From Polaromonas jejuensis NBRC 106434 (GTDB lineage: Bacteria > Pseudomonadota > Gammaproteobacteria > Burkholderiales > Burkholderiaceae_C), in NCBI RefSeq assembly GCF_001598235.1, contig NZ_BCYO01000008.1, forward strand, positions 124,001-188,000: a DNA stretch of 64,000 nucleotides. The letters are read 5' to 3'. A program made the translations under genes and the position numbers. Of this stretch, positions 43,301 to 53,439 are shown one piece after another. Numbering within the stretch: position 1 is the stretch's first letter; every line of letters begins with the position of its first letter. The notes under the pieces are model-generated. The model did no database searches, was not told the origin of the DNA, and was given only the letters and a program-made list of their open reading frames with translations.

Positions 43301-43944
43301 TGCATGAAGGCGTCGGGCACACCCACCGACACATTGAAGTTGTTCCAGCGGCCCGGCGTGCGTTTGGCGGTGATGAATTCCTGCACATCGGGGTGGTCGA
43401 TGCGCAACACGCCCATCTGCGCACCGCGCCGCGCGCCGGCGCTCTCCACCGTGGAGCAGGACTGGTCGAACACGTTGATGTAGCTGCAGGGCCCTGAGGC
43501 GATGGAGGCCGTGCCCTTGACCTCGGCGCCGCGCGGGCGGATGCGCGAGAAGTCATAACCCACGCCGCCGCCGCGCCGCATGGTCTCCGCCGCCTCGCGC
43601 AAGGCCTCGTAAATGCCGGGGTAGCCGCCATCATCCACGCCCAGGATGCAGTCGCCCACCGGCTGCACAAAGCAGTTGATCAGGGTGGCCTGGATCGCGG
43701 TGCCCGCCGCGCTCATGATGCGGCCGGCGCCAATGGCGCCTACATGCAGGTTCTCCAGGAACAGCGCCTCGTGCCTGGCGCGTTCCGCCTCGGGCTCGAC
43801 CGAGGCCAGGGCCCGCGCCACGCGCTGGTACAGCTCGTCCAGTCCGTTTTCGCCGGGCTTGAGGTATTTCTCCTTCAGCACGTCCTGGCTGATGGGCTGG
43901 GTGGCCGTCACGTCTTGCGGCCGGCCAAAGTGGTCGCGCTTCAT
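40375..43944 (-). CDS. nrdJ: Adenosylcobalamin-dependent ribonucleotide reductase, with intein
   Basis: Class II (B12) ribonucleotide reductase, 1189 residues including a 380-residue intein; spliced length would be about 809. It reduces ribonucleotides to deoxyribonucleotides using a cobalamin-derived radical, independent of oxygen. Seen are FVQPVGDCILGVDDGG (first redox Cys), RRGGGVGYDFSRIRPRG, NPCGEQPLPPYGCCDLG (split by the intein just before the catalytic Cys), FTGMGNALAMLCLRYDLPEG and SIAPTGTVSLAFADNASNGI. The C-terminus is a zinc-binding CxxC..CxxC tail (KCSECGAH...DYCTQCGHLGAC). Lies between proA and holA and is bracketed by two family B repeats. Confidence 0.97.
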   Translation of the reverse strand: MKRDHFGRPQDVTATQPISQDVLKEKYLKPGENGLDELYQRVARALASVEPEAERARHEALFLENLHVGAIGAGRIMSAAGTAIQATLINCFVQPVGDCILGVDDGGYPGIYEALREAAETMRRGGGVGYDFSRIRPRGAEVKGTASIASGPCSYINVFDQSCSTVESAGARRGAQMGVLRIDHPDVQEFITAKRTPGRWNNFNVSVGVPDAFMQALNDGQPWELVHQAQPGAALIAQGAFRRADGLWVYQTVAARELWDTVMRSAYDFAEPGILFLDHINEDNNLRYCEAIAATNPCVTSDAWVLTTDGPAQVAELVGRRFTAVVDGKAYAVKSEGFFKTGHKPVLALKTREGQALRLTADHRVRRVARKTRYTLQAEWIAAGQLQPGDEIFLHDHRALGGWDGVGTQAEGYLLGLLIGDGTLKSDKAVISVWAPELRAVGNGAVAYAQTGAGGIVRAAEAAAATLTHRVDFRGFQRPVAGRGEARMASAAVRKLAHAMGMRPGHKTITAAMEKASSVFTEGLLRGLFDADGSVQGTQEKGISLRLSQSDLPLLQTAQRMLLRLGIGSTIYPNRRLAQARPLPDGRGSLRHYETAAQHELLVSGDNLRVYAERIGFADTDKAARLAQALGSYKRSLNRERFIATVESLGEDGCEDVFDVTVADVHAFDANGLYVHNCGEQPLPPYGCCDLGPIILTHFVRHPFGFDGVPAFDFEAFGQSVATQVRALDNVLDLTFWPLPQQQEEAAAKRRIGVGFTGMGNALAMLCLRYDLPEGRAMAARIAVRMRDAAYAASVALAREKGPFPKFDAAGYLAPGTFASRLAPELQQAIRAHGIRNSHLLSIAPTGTVSLAFADNASNGIEPAFSWMYRRNKREADGSRTEYAVEDHAWRLYRELGGDVETLPAYFVSALDMSAASHIAMMEEVQPFVDTAISKTVNVPADYPYEDFKGLYRQAWHAQLKGLATYRPNTILGAVLETGPASADAAALAGAAAVDPMRTMIESRPKGALSAVAEKVEYWTQEGRKTLYLVVSFLPVPAASGVGTVDRAIEFFMPVGQSGESQQWVTASMRLLSLAARGGFLERALSDMRKVAWDRGPVRLGTHQKADGTLVPLWHDSEVAAIAHAIQSILARRAGQREDAPPQPQKSAPAAATPPVMAGKKCSECGAHAVIRKDGCDYCTQCGHLGACG
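41914..43053 (-). other. Intein with LAGLIDADG homing endonuclease in NrdJ
   Basis: Residues 298-677 of the NrdJ precursor. It begins with Cys1 (CVTSDAWVLTTDG, block A), has TADH at intein 63-66 (block B), two LAGLIDADG-type motifs LLGLLIGDG (117-125) and LLRGLFDADG (237-246), and ends VHAFDANGLYVHN (blocks F and G) before Cys+1. All splice residues (Cys1, block B Thr/His, His379, Asn380, Cys+1) are present and the frame is intact, so it should splice. The insertion point separates Pro297 from the catalytic Cys678 of the finger loop, a site known to harbour inteins in ribonucleotide reductases. Confidence 0.95.
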
Positions 43945-44058
43945 GGCACACGCTCCTCAGAAAGGGCCGCGGGGCGAATGCCGCCCGGCGGCCGTCGCAC
44001 CCATTCTTGCACCGGAGGTTCGGACTGCCAAATGGCAGGCGGGCGGCGCACTTCAGTA

Positions 44059-44135
44059 GACCCCCACGTTCGTTCACGGCGTGTAACTCTCTGCCCCCCG
44101 AGGGGGCCGTGCTTGCTTGGGGCGGCCCGGCGCGG
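44059..44135 (+). repeat. Family B repeat copy, upstream of nrdJ, overlapping holA 3' end
   Basis: CCCCCACGTTCGTTCACGGC, then GTGTAACTCTCTGCCCCCCG, then AGGGGGCCGTGCTTGCTTGG, then GGCGGCCC. The holA stop codon lies within it. Confidence 0.9.
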
Positions 44136-45192
44136 CACACTGCTCGCAGACCATGCCGGCCAGGCGGTGCAGGGCCTGCCAGCCGTCGGCCGGCCAGTCG
44201 GGCTGCTTCAGGCCCTTGACGATGCCATCCACCTTGTGCGCCGCCGTCAACAAATTGGCCAGCGTGGCGTCGCCGATCTGCGGCAGCACCCGCTCGAACA
44301 GCTTTTCCTTCACGCCCCAGACGCGGTATTCGCGCAGCGCCATGGGCATGGGGCGACCGGCACTGATCGCGTCCTTGACCCGCTTCAGATTGCGGATGTC
44401 TTCGCTCAGCGCCCAGTGCACCAGCACTTCGGACTCGCCCTCGGACTGCAGGCCGTCCAGCATGCGCTGCACGCGCAGCACCTGGCCGCCCAGCACCGCT
44501 TCCGAGAGCTTGAACACGTCATAGCGCGCGACATTGAGCACGGCGTTTTCGACTTGGTCAAAGCTGAGCACGCCGTCGCTGCCGGCTATGACCGGGTACA
44601 GCAGCCCCAGCTTCTGGATTTCCTGGTGCGCGGCCAGGAGGTTGCCCTCGACCCGGTCGGCAAAAAACTGCAGCGTGCGCTGGCCTTCTTCGCCCGCGGC
44701 CACGCGCTGGCCCTGCAGCTGCAGGCGCTGGGCGATCCAGGTCGGCAGGTTGCGGCGCTCTATAGGCTCGAACTTGACGGTGACGCCGTAACTGTCGAGC
44801 GCGCCAAACCAGGCGCCCTTGAGGGTCGCAGCATCCAGCCGGGGCAGCATGATGAGGGTCAGCGTGGCGTCATCGCCCTGGGCACGCTCGGCAATCTGCT
44901 GCAGCGCCGCCGAGCCGTCCTTGCCGGGCTTGCCGCTGGGGATGCGGATTTCCACGATCTGCTTGTCGGCAAACAGGCTTAGCGAGCCGCCACTGGCCAG
45001 CACCTCGCTCCAGTCGAAATGCGCGCCGGCCACGCTGTGCACGGTGCGCTCGGTATAGCCTTGGGCCCGCGCCGCCGCGCGCAGGGCGTCGGCAAACTCC
45101 TGCACCAGCAGGGGCTCGTCGCCATGCAGGGTGTAAAGGCTTTTGAGGCCGCGCTTGAGGTGCTCGGAGAGTTGGGCGGGGGCCAGATTCAT
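44074..45192 (-). CDS. holA: DNA polymerase III delta subunit
   Basis: Clamp-loader delta subunit, 372 residues, opening the beta sliding clamp in the replisome. The N-terminal LYTLHGDEPLLVQEFADALR is the family start; ASGGSLSLFADKQIVEIRIP and FADRVEGNLLAAHQEIQKLG are also typical. The normal end is around CEQC; the last 20 residues (AAPGRPKQARPPRGAESYTP) are encoded by a family B repeat that also supplies the stop codon. In related genomes holA follows lptE and leuS; here an arginine module separates them. Confidence 0.95.
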   Translation of the reverse strand: MNLAPAQLSEHLKRGLKSLYTLHGDEPLLVQEFADALRAAARAQGYTERTVHSVAGAHFDWSEVLASGGSLSLFADKQIVEIRIPSGKPGKDGSAALQQIAERAQGDDATLTLIMLPRLDAATLKGAWFGALDSYGVTVKFEPIERRNLPTWIAQRLQLQGQRVAAGEEGQRTLQFFADRVEGNLLAAHQEIQKLGLLYPVIAGSDGVLSFDQVENAVLNVARYDVFKLSEAVLGGQVLRVQRMLDGLQSEGESEVLVHWALSEDIRNLKRVKDAISAGRPMPMALREYRVWGVKEKLFERVLPQIGDATLANLLTAAHKVDGIVKGLKQPDWPADGWQALHRLAGMVCEQCAAPGRPKQARPPRGAESYTP

Positions 45193-45219
45193 GGGGGAAG
45201 TTTAGCGCCGGGGTTCATA

Positions 45220-45642
45220 TCAGAGCTTGCTGGTGGACAGCAGCAGGCTGGTCTCGGTGTTGGCAATGCCTTCGAGCAGGCGGATGCGCCCGAGCACGCG
45301 GTCGAAGGCCTCCAGGCTGTCGGCGCGCAGCTCGGCCACGATGTCCCAGCGGCCATTGGTGGTGTGCAGGGCGCTCACGGCCGGGTCGCCGCGCAGGGCG
45401 CTCAGCACATGGCCGATGCGGTTGCCCTCTACGGCCACCGTCATCAAGGCCCGGATCTGGTGGGCTTCGGCCTGCGGCCGCAGGCGGGCCGTGTAGCCGA
45501 CGATGGTGCCGTCGGCTTCGAGCTTGCTCAGCCGGTTTTGCACCGTGCCGCGCGACACGCGCAAGACCTTGGCCAGCGAGGCCACCGAGGCGCGGGCGTT
45601 GTCGCGCAGCAAGGAGATCAGTTGGCGGTCGGTGTCGTCCAT
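45220..45642 (-). CDS. Lrp/AsnC family transcriptional regulator
   Basis: 140-residue Lrp-type regulator. The N-terminal helix-turn-helix is RQLISLLRDNARASVASLAK followed by VLRVSRGTVQNRLSKLEADG; the C-terminal RAM domain begins near HQIRALMTVAVEGNRIG. Divergent from the ornithine cyclodeaminase, arginase and CtlX genes across about 185 bp of AT-rich sequence, so it presumably senses arginine or ornithine and controls them. AsnC/Lrp proteins commonly act on adjacent amino acid catabolic genes. Confidence 0.94.
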   Translation of the reverse strand: MDDTDRQLISLLRDNARASVASLAKVLRVSRGTVQNRLSKLEADGTIVGYTARLRPQAEAHQIRALMTVAVEGNRIGHVLSALRGDPAVSALHTTNGRWDIVAELRADSLEAFDRVLGRIRLLEGIANTETSLLLSTSKL

Positions 45643-45688
45643 GGCGTGATTTTAATGACTAAACGCCAACCAAGTCTGACGTTTTGTT

Positions 45689-45699
45689 CAATTTAATTG
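45689..45699. promoter_or_regulatory. Palindrome in the lrp-ocd divergent region
   Basis: Perfect palindrome CAATTTAATTG in AT-rich sequence 47 bp upstream of the lrp start and about 130 bp before ocd. Plausible Lrp-type site; only position and symmetry support it. Confidence 0.4.
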
Positions 45700-45827
45700 G
45701 CCAAATAGTCAACTTGTTGTCTATTTTTTAGCGCTGCGGCTCAGCACAATAGATTGAAGCCTGACGGCATGGCGCCGTCCGCTATCCATCCAGCATTCAC
45801 TAACAGTCAAGCGTCGGGAGACACATC

Positions 45828-46934
45828 ATGGTTGAGTACATCGGCATCGCAGGCATACAGCGCATCGTCGGGCGCATGGGGCCGGCGGCTTTCATTGAAG
45901 GCCTGGCGGCGGAAATCGAGGCCGACTACCGGCGCTGGGGCGACTTCGACAAGTCGGCGCGCCACGCCATTCACTCGCCCGTGGGCGTGATCGAGCTGAT
46001 GCCGACCAGCGACGGCCAGATGTACTCCTTCAAGTACGTCAACGGCCACCCCAAAAACACCGCGCTGGGCCTGCTGACGGTGACCGCCTTTGGCGTGCTG
46101 GCCGATGTGGAAACCGGCTACCCGCTGCTGCTGTCGGAGCTGACCGTGAGCACCGCCCTGCGCACCGCCGCCATGTCGGCGCTGGCCGCGAAATGGCTGG
46201 CCAGGCCGGACAGCCGCGTCATGGCCCTGATCGGCAACGGCGCGCAAAGCGAGTTCCAGGCGATTGCATTTCACCACATGCTGGGCATACGCGAATTCAG
46301 GCTGTACGACGTCGACAGCCAGGCCACCGACAAGCTGGCGCGCAACCTGGAGGCGCTCGGCCTGCCGGGCCTGCAGCTCAAACGCTGCCGCTCGGCGGCC
46401 GAAGCCGTGCAGGGCGCCGACATCGTGACCACGGTCACCGCCGACAAGCGCAACGCCATCATCCTGACGCCCGAGATGATCGCGCCCGGCATGCACCTGA
46501 ATGCCGTGGGCGGCGACTGCCCGGGCAAGACCGAGCTGCATGCCGACATCCTGCGCCGCGCCGATGCGCGCGTGATCGTGGAATACGAGCCGCAGTCGCG
46601 CATAGAAGGCGAAATCCAGCAGCTGCCGGCCGACTTTGCCGTGACGGAATTTGCCCAGGTGCTCAGCGGCGCGGCCTCCGGCCGCAGCGCGCCGGCCGAG
46701 GTGACGATTTTTGACTCCGTGGGTTTTGCGCTGGAAGACTATTCGGCCCTGCGTTATTTGCACAAGCTCCAGCAGGAAGACGCACAAGGCCAGCAGCACA
46801 TCGACCTGATTCCCGACCTTGACAACCCCAAAAACCTGTTTGGCCTGCTGGCCCCTGCGCAGGGTAGCCCGGCCGGGCAAAATGGCGCGGTGTCCATCCA
46901 ACTTGAAATGACCCATGATGAACATCCCGCTTGA
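45828..46934 (+). CDS. ocd: Ornithine cyclodeaminase
   Basis: NAD-dependent ornithine cyclodeaminase/mu-crystallin family, 368 residues, converting ornithine to proline and ammonia. Seen: SFKYVNGHPKNTALGLLTVT, LLSELTVSTALRTAAMSALA (substrate lysine/arginine region), ALIGNGAQSEFQAIAFHHML (Rossmann motif), and AVGGDCPGKTELHADILRRA. GGGAG lies 9 bp before the ATG. First gene of a catabolic set with arginase, which provides ornithine, and overlapping its start by 20 bp. The long form (about 350 residues) is the ornithine-specific type. Confidence 0.95.
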   Translation: MVEYIGIAGIQRIVGRMGPAAFIEGLAAEIEADYRRWGDFDKSARHAIHSPVGVIELMPTSDGQMYSFKYVNGHPKNTALGLLTVTAFGVLADVETGYPLLLSELTVSTALRTAAMSALAAKWLARPDSRVMALIGNGAQSEFQAIAFHHMLGIREFRLYDVDSQATDKLARNLEALGLPGLQLKRCRSAAEAVQGADIVTTVTADKRNAIILTPEMIAPGMHLNAVGGDCPGKTELHADILRRADARVIVEYEPQSRIEGEIQQLPADFAVTEFAQVLSGAASGRSAPAEVTIFDSVGFALEDYSALRYLHKLQQEDAQGQQHIDLIPDLDNPKNLFGLLAPAQGSPAGQNGAVSIQLEMTHDEHPA

Positions 46935-47844
46935 GCTGGCTATAGACCTGATAGGCGCGCCCACCGACATTGGCGCGGGCAGCCGTGGTGCCTCCATGGG
47001 GCCCGAGGCGCTGCGCGTGGCGGGCATCCAGGCAGCGCTGCAAGGCCGCGGCCTCAACGTTTCTGACCTGGGCAACCTGGCGGGGCCGGCCAACCCCTGG
47101 CTGCCCCCGGTCAACGGTTACCGGCATCTGAGCGAAGTGACCGCCTGGAACCGGACCGTGCATGAAGCCATGTTCCAGAGCCTGAGCAGTGGCCATTTGC
47201 CGATTCTGCTGGGCGGCGACCACTGCCTGGGCATAGGCTCCATCAGCGCCGTGGCGCGCCACTGCCGGCAGAGCGGCAAAAAGCTGCGGGTGTTGTGGCT
47301 GGACGCCCATGCCGACTTCAACACCAATGCCCTGACGCCGACCGGCAATGTGCACGGCATGCCGGTGGCCGTGCTGTGCGGCCACGGCCCGGCCGAACTG
47401 ACCGGCATAGGCGGCGTGGTGCCGGCCATGGCCCCCTCGGCGATCCGGCAGATCGGCATCCGCAGCGTGGACGAAGGCGAGAAACGTTTTGTGCGGCAGG
47501 CTGGCCTGGAAGTGTTCGACATGCGCTACATCGACGAAATGGGCATGCGCCACACCATGCAAACCGCGCTCGCCGGCATGGACGACAACACGCATTTGCA
47601 CGTGAGCTTCGATGTGGACTTTCTGGACGCCTCCATCGCCCCGGGCGTCGCCACCGCCATCAAGGGCGGGCCGACCTACCGCGAGGCCCAGCTGTGCATG
47701 GAAATGATTGCCGACACCGGCCGCATGGGCTCGCTCGACGTGATGGAACTCAACCCGGCGCTGGACGTGCGCAACGGCACGGCCGAGCTGGCGCTGGACC
47801 TGATTGAAAGCCTGTTCGGCAAAAGCACCTTGATGCGCCAGTAG
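46915..47844 (+). CDS. rocF: Arginase
   Basis: Manganese arginase, 309 residues, hydrolysing arginine to ornithine and urea. Metal motifs are GGDHCLGIGS, DAHADFNT and SFDVDFLDASIAPGVAT (here followed by AIKGG where GTPVPGG is common). The substrate loop TPTGNVHGMP is intact. The start overlaps ocd by 20 bp; ATG 46915 or 46918 both fit. Arginase plus ornithine cyclodeaminase turn arginine to proline, with CtlX nearby feeding citrulline or related guanidino compounds. A family A repeat follows. Confidence 0.96.
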   Translation: MMNIPLELAIDLIGAPTDIGAGSRGASMGPEALRVAGIQAALQGRGLNVSDLGNLAGPANPWLPPVNGYRHLSEVTAWNRTVHEAMFQSLSSGHLPILLGGDHCLGIGSISAVARHCRQSGKKLRVLWLDAHADFNTNALTPTGNVHGMPVAVLCGHGPAELTGIGGVVPAMAPSAIRQIGIRSVDEGEKRFVRQAGLEVFDMRYIDEMGMRHTMQTALAGMDDNTHLHVSFDVDFLDASIAPGVATAIKGGPTYREAQLCMEMIADTGRMGSLDVMELNPALDVRNGTAELALDLIESLFGKSTLMRQ

Positions 47845-47858
47845 GCCAGTCTGGTGTT

Positions 47859-47909
47859 GCTACTGAATTCATAGCTGCTTGCGCCCGGACTGCCTGCCTG
47901 TCCGGTCCC
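47859..47909 (+). repeat. Family A repeat copy
   Basis: Dyad GCTACTGAATTCATAGC, then TGCTTGCGCCCGG and CTGTCCGGTCCC, 14 bp after the rocF stop. One of the copies best showing the TGCTTGCGC middle. Confidence 0.85.
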
Positions 47910-47973
47910 ATTGATATCCGCGGCCGAACACGCGGAATGCATTTTCAACCTCAACGAAGTAAAGAGGCATCGC

Positions 47974-48924
47974 ATGTCCATGCACGCGCCGTCATTGCAA
48001 GCCCCCAGCGCCGTGGTGATGATCCGTCCCCACCGTTTTCATCCCAATCCGGAAACGGCGCAAGACAATACCTTTCAACAGGGCGGAGTCGGGCACACCG
48101 CCCGCGCTGGCCTGGCACTGGCAAGCGCCGCGCGTGATGAAGTCAGCGCCGCCGCCGCGCGCCTGCAAGAGGCGGGCATTGAGGTGCATGTTTTTGACGA
48201 CCATGGCGAGCGCGACACGCCGGATTCCGTGTTCCCGAACAACTGGTTTTCCACCCACAGCGGCGGCCACATCGCCCTCTACCCCATGTGCGCCCCCAAC
48301 CGCCGCCGGGAGCGCCGCAGCGACATCATCGACATGCTGAAGGCGAACTACCGGGTGCAGGATGTCATCGACTACTCGGGGCTGGAATACGACGGCCTGT
48401 TTCTGGAGGGCACGGGCGCCATGGTGCTGGATCACTTGCAGCGCGTGGCCTACACCGCGCTGTCAAACCGCGCCAACGAGGTGGTCCTGGAGCGCTTTTG
48501 CACCCATTTCAATTTTGAGCCGCTGGTGTTTCGCACCGCCGATGGCGCGGGCCAGGCGGTTTACCACACCAATGTGATGATGTGCATTGCCAGCCGGTTT
48601 GCGCTGGTCGGGCTCGAGCTGATCACCGACGCGGCACGCCGCGCAGAGGTCAAAAGACGGCTGGAAGAAAGCGGACGCACCGTGCTGGCACTCGATCAGG
48701 GCCAGATCGAGGCCTTTGCCGGCAACGCGATCGAACTCGGCGGCAAAAATGGCCCGGTGCTGGCCATGTCGAGCCGGGGCGTGGCCCGGCTGAGTTCGGC
48801 GCAGCGCGATGTCATCGCGAGGCATGCGGAGCTTTTGCCGCTGTCAGTCCCCACGGTTGAAATGGCCGGTGGCTCGGTGCGCTGCATGATCGCCGGCATT
48901 CATCTGGCGCGCCGTTCATCGTGA
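47974..48924 (+). CDS. ctlX: Arginine deiminase-related hydrolase, CtlX type
   Basis: Amidinotransferase/deiminase fold protein of 316 residues, of the citrulline-utilisation hydrolase (CtlX) group. Seen: VVMIRPHRFHPNPETAQDNT, DTPDSVFPNNWFSTHSGG (the conserved substrate-guanidino Asp region), DGLFLEGTGAMVLDHLQRVA, VYHTNVMMCIASRFALVGLE (catalytic His) and EMAGGSVRCMIAGIHL (nucleophile Cys). Such enzymes remove the ureido group of citrulline or act on related arginine derivatives; the exact substrate here is inferred. AAAGAGG lies 7 bp before the ATG. Part of the arginine module after rocF and converging with lptE. Confidence 0.88.
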   Translation: MSMHAPSLQAPSAVVMIRPHRFHPNPETAQDNTFQQGGVGHTARAGLALASAARDEVSAAAARLQEAGIEVHVFDDHGERDTPDSVFPNNWFSTHSGGHIALYPMCAPNRRRERRSDIIDMLKANYRVQDVIDYSGLEYDGLFLEGTGAMVLDHLQRVAYTALSNRANEVVLERFCTHFNFEPLVFRTADGAGQAVYHTNVMMCIASRFALVGLELITDAARRAEVKRRLEESGRTVLALDQGQIEAFAGNAIELGGKNGPVLAMSSRGVARLSSAQRDVIARHAELLPLSVPTVEMAGGSVRCMIAGIHLARRSS

Positions 48925-48951
48925 CAGCGCGTACAGCAGCCATGGTCCGGC

Positions 48952-49470
48952 CTACAGCTCCTTCACCGCCGCCAGGCGGCGCATGACCTGCTGGACGATG
49001 TCGCTTTGCATGTCGCGGTAGAGCAGGGCCTCCTCGGCCTCCTTGGCCAGCACCGCCGACTCGTTGAAGCTGATGTCGCGCTGCTGCAGGATTTCCGCAT
49101 CGGGAATCAGCTCCTTGCCGGCCGGCGTGCGCAGCTTGAAGCGAAAACGTATGCGCAGCTGAAACTCGCGCACCTGGCCGGAGGCATTGAGGCTGACCAC
49201 CACCTTCTCGCGCTGGTCCAGCAGCACATCGAAAATGACCTGCGCCTCCTTGAACTGGCGCCCGTCGGTGATCACCTTGACCTTGCGCGTGGATTCCAGC
49301 GAACGCCTGAGCTCCACCCCCAGCGGCGAAGTTTCGGACAGGCCGGTGTACAGCGTGCTGAACGCAAAGTCGGGCGCCTTGCGCAGCGCGAAACCACAGC
49401 CCCCCAGACTCAGGGCGGCAGCCGTTGCCATCAGGGACATTGAACCGCTCAGTAGGACGCGACGCTGCAT
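48952..49470 (-). CDS. lptE: LPS assembly lipoprotein LptE
   Basis: Outer-membrane lipoprotein of 172 residues that plugs the LptD barrel during LPS export. The signal peptide ends with a lipobox LSLGGCGFALR; LptE-typical are GLSETSPLGVELRRSLES-like repeats and FRFKLRTPAGKELIPDAEIL followed by QQRDISFNE, and the end DIVQQVMRRLAAVKEL. The ATG at 49470 is chosen as it gives a short lipoprotein signal. Encoded 25 bp after leuS on the same strand, the usual context; holA, normally next, is 3.8 kb away here. Confidence 0.95.
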   Translation of the reverse strand: MQRRVLLSGSMSLMATAAALSLGGCGFALRKAPDFAFSTLYTGLSETSPLGVELRRSLESTRKVKVITDGRQFKEAQVIFDVLLDQREKVVVSLNASGQVREFQLRIRFRFKLRTPAGKELIPDAEILQQRDISFNESAVLAKEAEEALLYRDMQSDIVQQVMRRLAAVKEL

Positions 49471-49495
49471 GGGGGGAACCTTATCCGGAGTGATC

Positions 49496-52213
<2,718 letters not shown>

Positions 52214-52257
52214 TTACCGCAACCCTTGATTTTAGAGGCTGGGGCGCATCGCGCCGC

Positions 52258-52692
52258 TCAAGGGCCCGCTGCAGCGGCCGGCCCGGGCTCGGCGACAAAA
52301 CCAATGCGGCTGAGCCCGGCCTTTTGCGCCACGCCCATCACCTCCACCACCCGGCCGTAAGGCACGGCCTCGTCGGCCCGCAACTGAACCTCGGTGTCGG
52401 GGTAGGAGCCGGCCATTTCGGCCAGCCGGCGCGCCAGCTCGTCCAGCGCCAGGGGCTTGTCGTTCAGGAAGGCCTGGCCGGACTTGTCAACCACCAAGGT
52501 CACAAAGCGCGGCGTTTCGGCGACCCTGGCGGCATCGGTTTTGGGCAGGTCGAGCCGGATGGTGCTGGCCAGCAGGGGCGCGGTGATGATGAAAATGACC
52601 ACCAGCACCAGCATCACATCGACCAGCGGCGTGACATTGATGTCGCTCATGGGCCGCGGGCCCGGCGTGCGCTCCAGACGACCAAAAGCCAT
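52258..52692 (-). CDS. ExbD/TolR family biopolymer transport protein
   Basis: 144-residue inner-membrane protein with one N-terminal helix (VDVMLVLVVIFIITAPLLAS) whose Asp in PLVDVML is the proton-linked residue of TolR/ExbD. The periplasmic part ends with RADEAVPYGRVVEVMGVAQK, also typical. Works with the TolQ/ExbB protein encoded 2 bp upstream in transducing proton-motive force. TolR or ExbD cannot be told apart from the sequence alone; no tolA, tolB or tonB gene is adjacent. Confidence 0.93.
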   Translation of the reverse strand: MAFGRLERTPGPRPMSDINVTPLVDVMLVLVVIFIITAPLLASTIRLDLPKTDAARVAETPRFVTLVVDKSGQAFLNDKPLALDELARRLAEMAGSYPDTEVQLRADEAVPYGRVVEVMGVAQKAGLSRIGFVAEPGPAAAAGP

Positions 52693-52694
52693 GG

Positions 52695-53432
52695 CTAGTT
52701 CACCGGCAGCTGGCTGCCTGCGAGCAAATTCTCTGACGCACCGTCACCTGGGAAGCCAGCCGCCTCGGGGGCCAGCGGGGGGCGCGAAGCGACCAGTGTG
52801 GGAGCCATCAATTCACGCAGATCGCGCGCAAAGCCCTCAAGATCGGCCTCGATACGACCAATATAGCGGCCGAAGATGTTGAAGGCCAGGACCGCAGGAA
52901 TCGCCACTGCCAGCCCGGCCGCGGTCATGATGAGCGCCTCGCCGACCGGGCCCGAAACCTTGTCAATCGTGACCTGGCCCGCAGTCGCCATGCCCACCAG
53001 CGCGTGGTAAATGCCCCAGACCGTGCCCAGCAAGCCCACAAAGGGGGCGGTAGAGCCGACCGTGGCCAGCAAGACCTGGCCGAACTGCAGCTTGTGCAAA
53101 ACCGCGTGCAGGGCATCGCGCAGCACGCGGGTCAGCTGTTGCGCCCTGTCGCCGGCCGACGCCAGGGTGCCATGGGCCTTGAATTGCGTCGCCGTGATGA
53201 GCGGCAGCACCAGCGCTTCGCGGTCGAAGGCGGCGACTTTCTCGCTGGCCTGCTCGACCGTTGGCGACTGCCAGAAGGCGGCCGTGCTGCGCGCCACGTC
53301 GCCCAGCGCACGGTGCAACAGCCAGGCCTTCCACAGAATGACCACCCAGCTGGCCACCGACATCCCCAGCAACAGCACTGCGACCAACTGGCTGACGAAG
53401 CCGCCTTGTGTCATGAGGGCCAGCAGGCTCAT
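52695..53432 (-). CDS. MotA/TolQ/ExbB family proton channel protein
   Basis: 245-residue three-helix membrane protein. The first helix is FVSQLVAVLLLGMSVASWVV; VGLLGTVWGIYHALVGMATA and ALIMTAAGLAVAIPAVLAFN are the two C-terminal helices that form the channel. Partner of the TolR/ExbD gene 2 bp downstream, together coupling proton flow to outer-membrane transport or constriction. The C-terminal 35 residues (TLVASRPPLAPEAAGFPG onwards) are proline-rich and lie in sequence resembling family B, so the tail may be repeat-derived. Confidence 0.92.
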   Translation of the reverse strand: MSLLALMTQGGFVSQLVAVLLLGMSVASWVVILWKAWLLHRALGDVARSTAAFWQSPTVEQASEKVAAFDREALVLPLITATQFKAHGTLASAGDRAQQLTRVLRDALHAVLHKLQFGQVLLATVGSTAPFVGLLGTVWGIYHALVGMATAGQVTIDKVSGPVGEALIMTAAGLAVAIPAVLAFNIFGRYIGRIEADLEGFARDLRELMAPTLVASRPPLAPEAAGFPGDGASENLLAGSQLPVN

Positions 53433-53439
53433 GTCCGGC

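Noticed and set aside
40393..43497. Long plus-strand open frames opposite nrdJ
   Set aside because: Antisense frames of a GC-rich gene; composition is His/Gly/Arg-rich and no family features are visible, while the minus strand shows a complete reductase and intein.
40268..44135. CRISPR-like array from family B repeats
   Set aside because: Copies are 3.8 kb apart and enclose a gene; there are no regular spacers or cas genes.
52761..52805. Family B copy in the tolQ 3' end
   Set aside because: Only partly matches the layout (CCCCCCGC core); noted in the gene entry but not called as a repeat.
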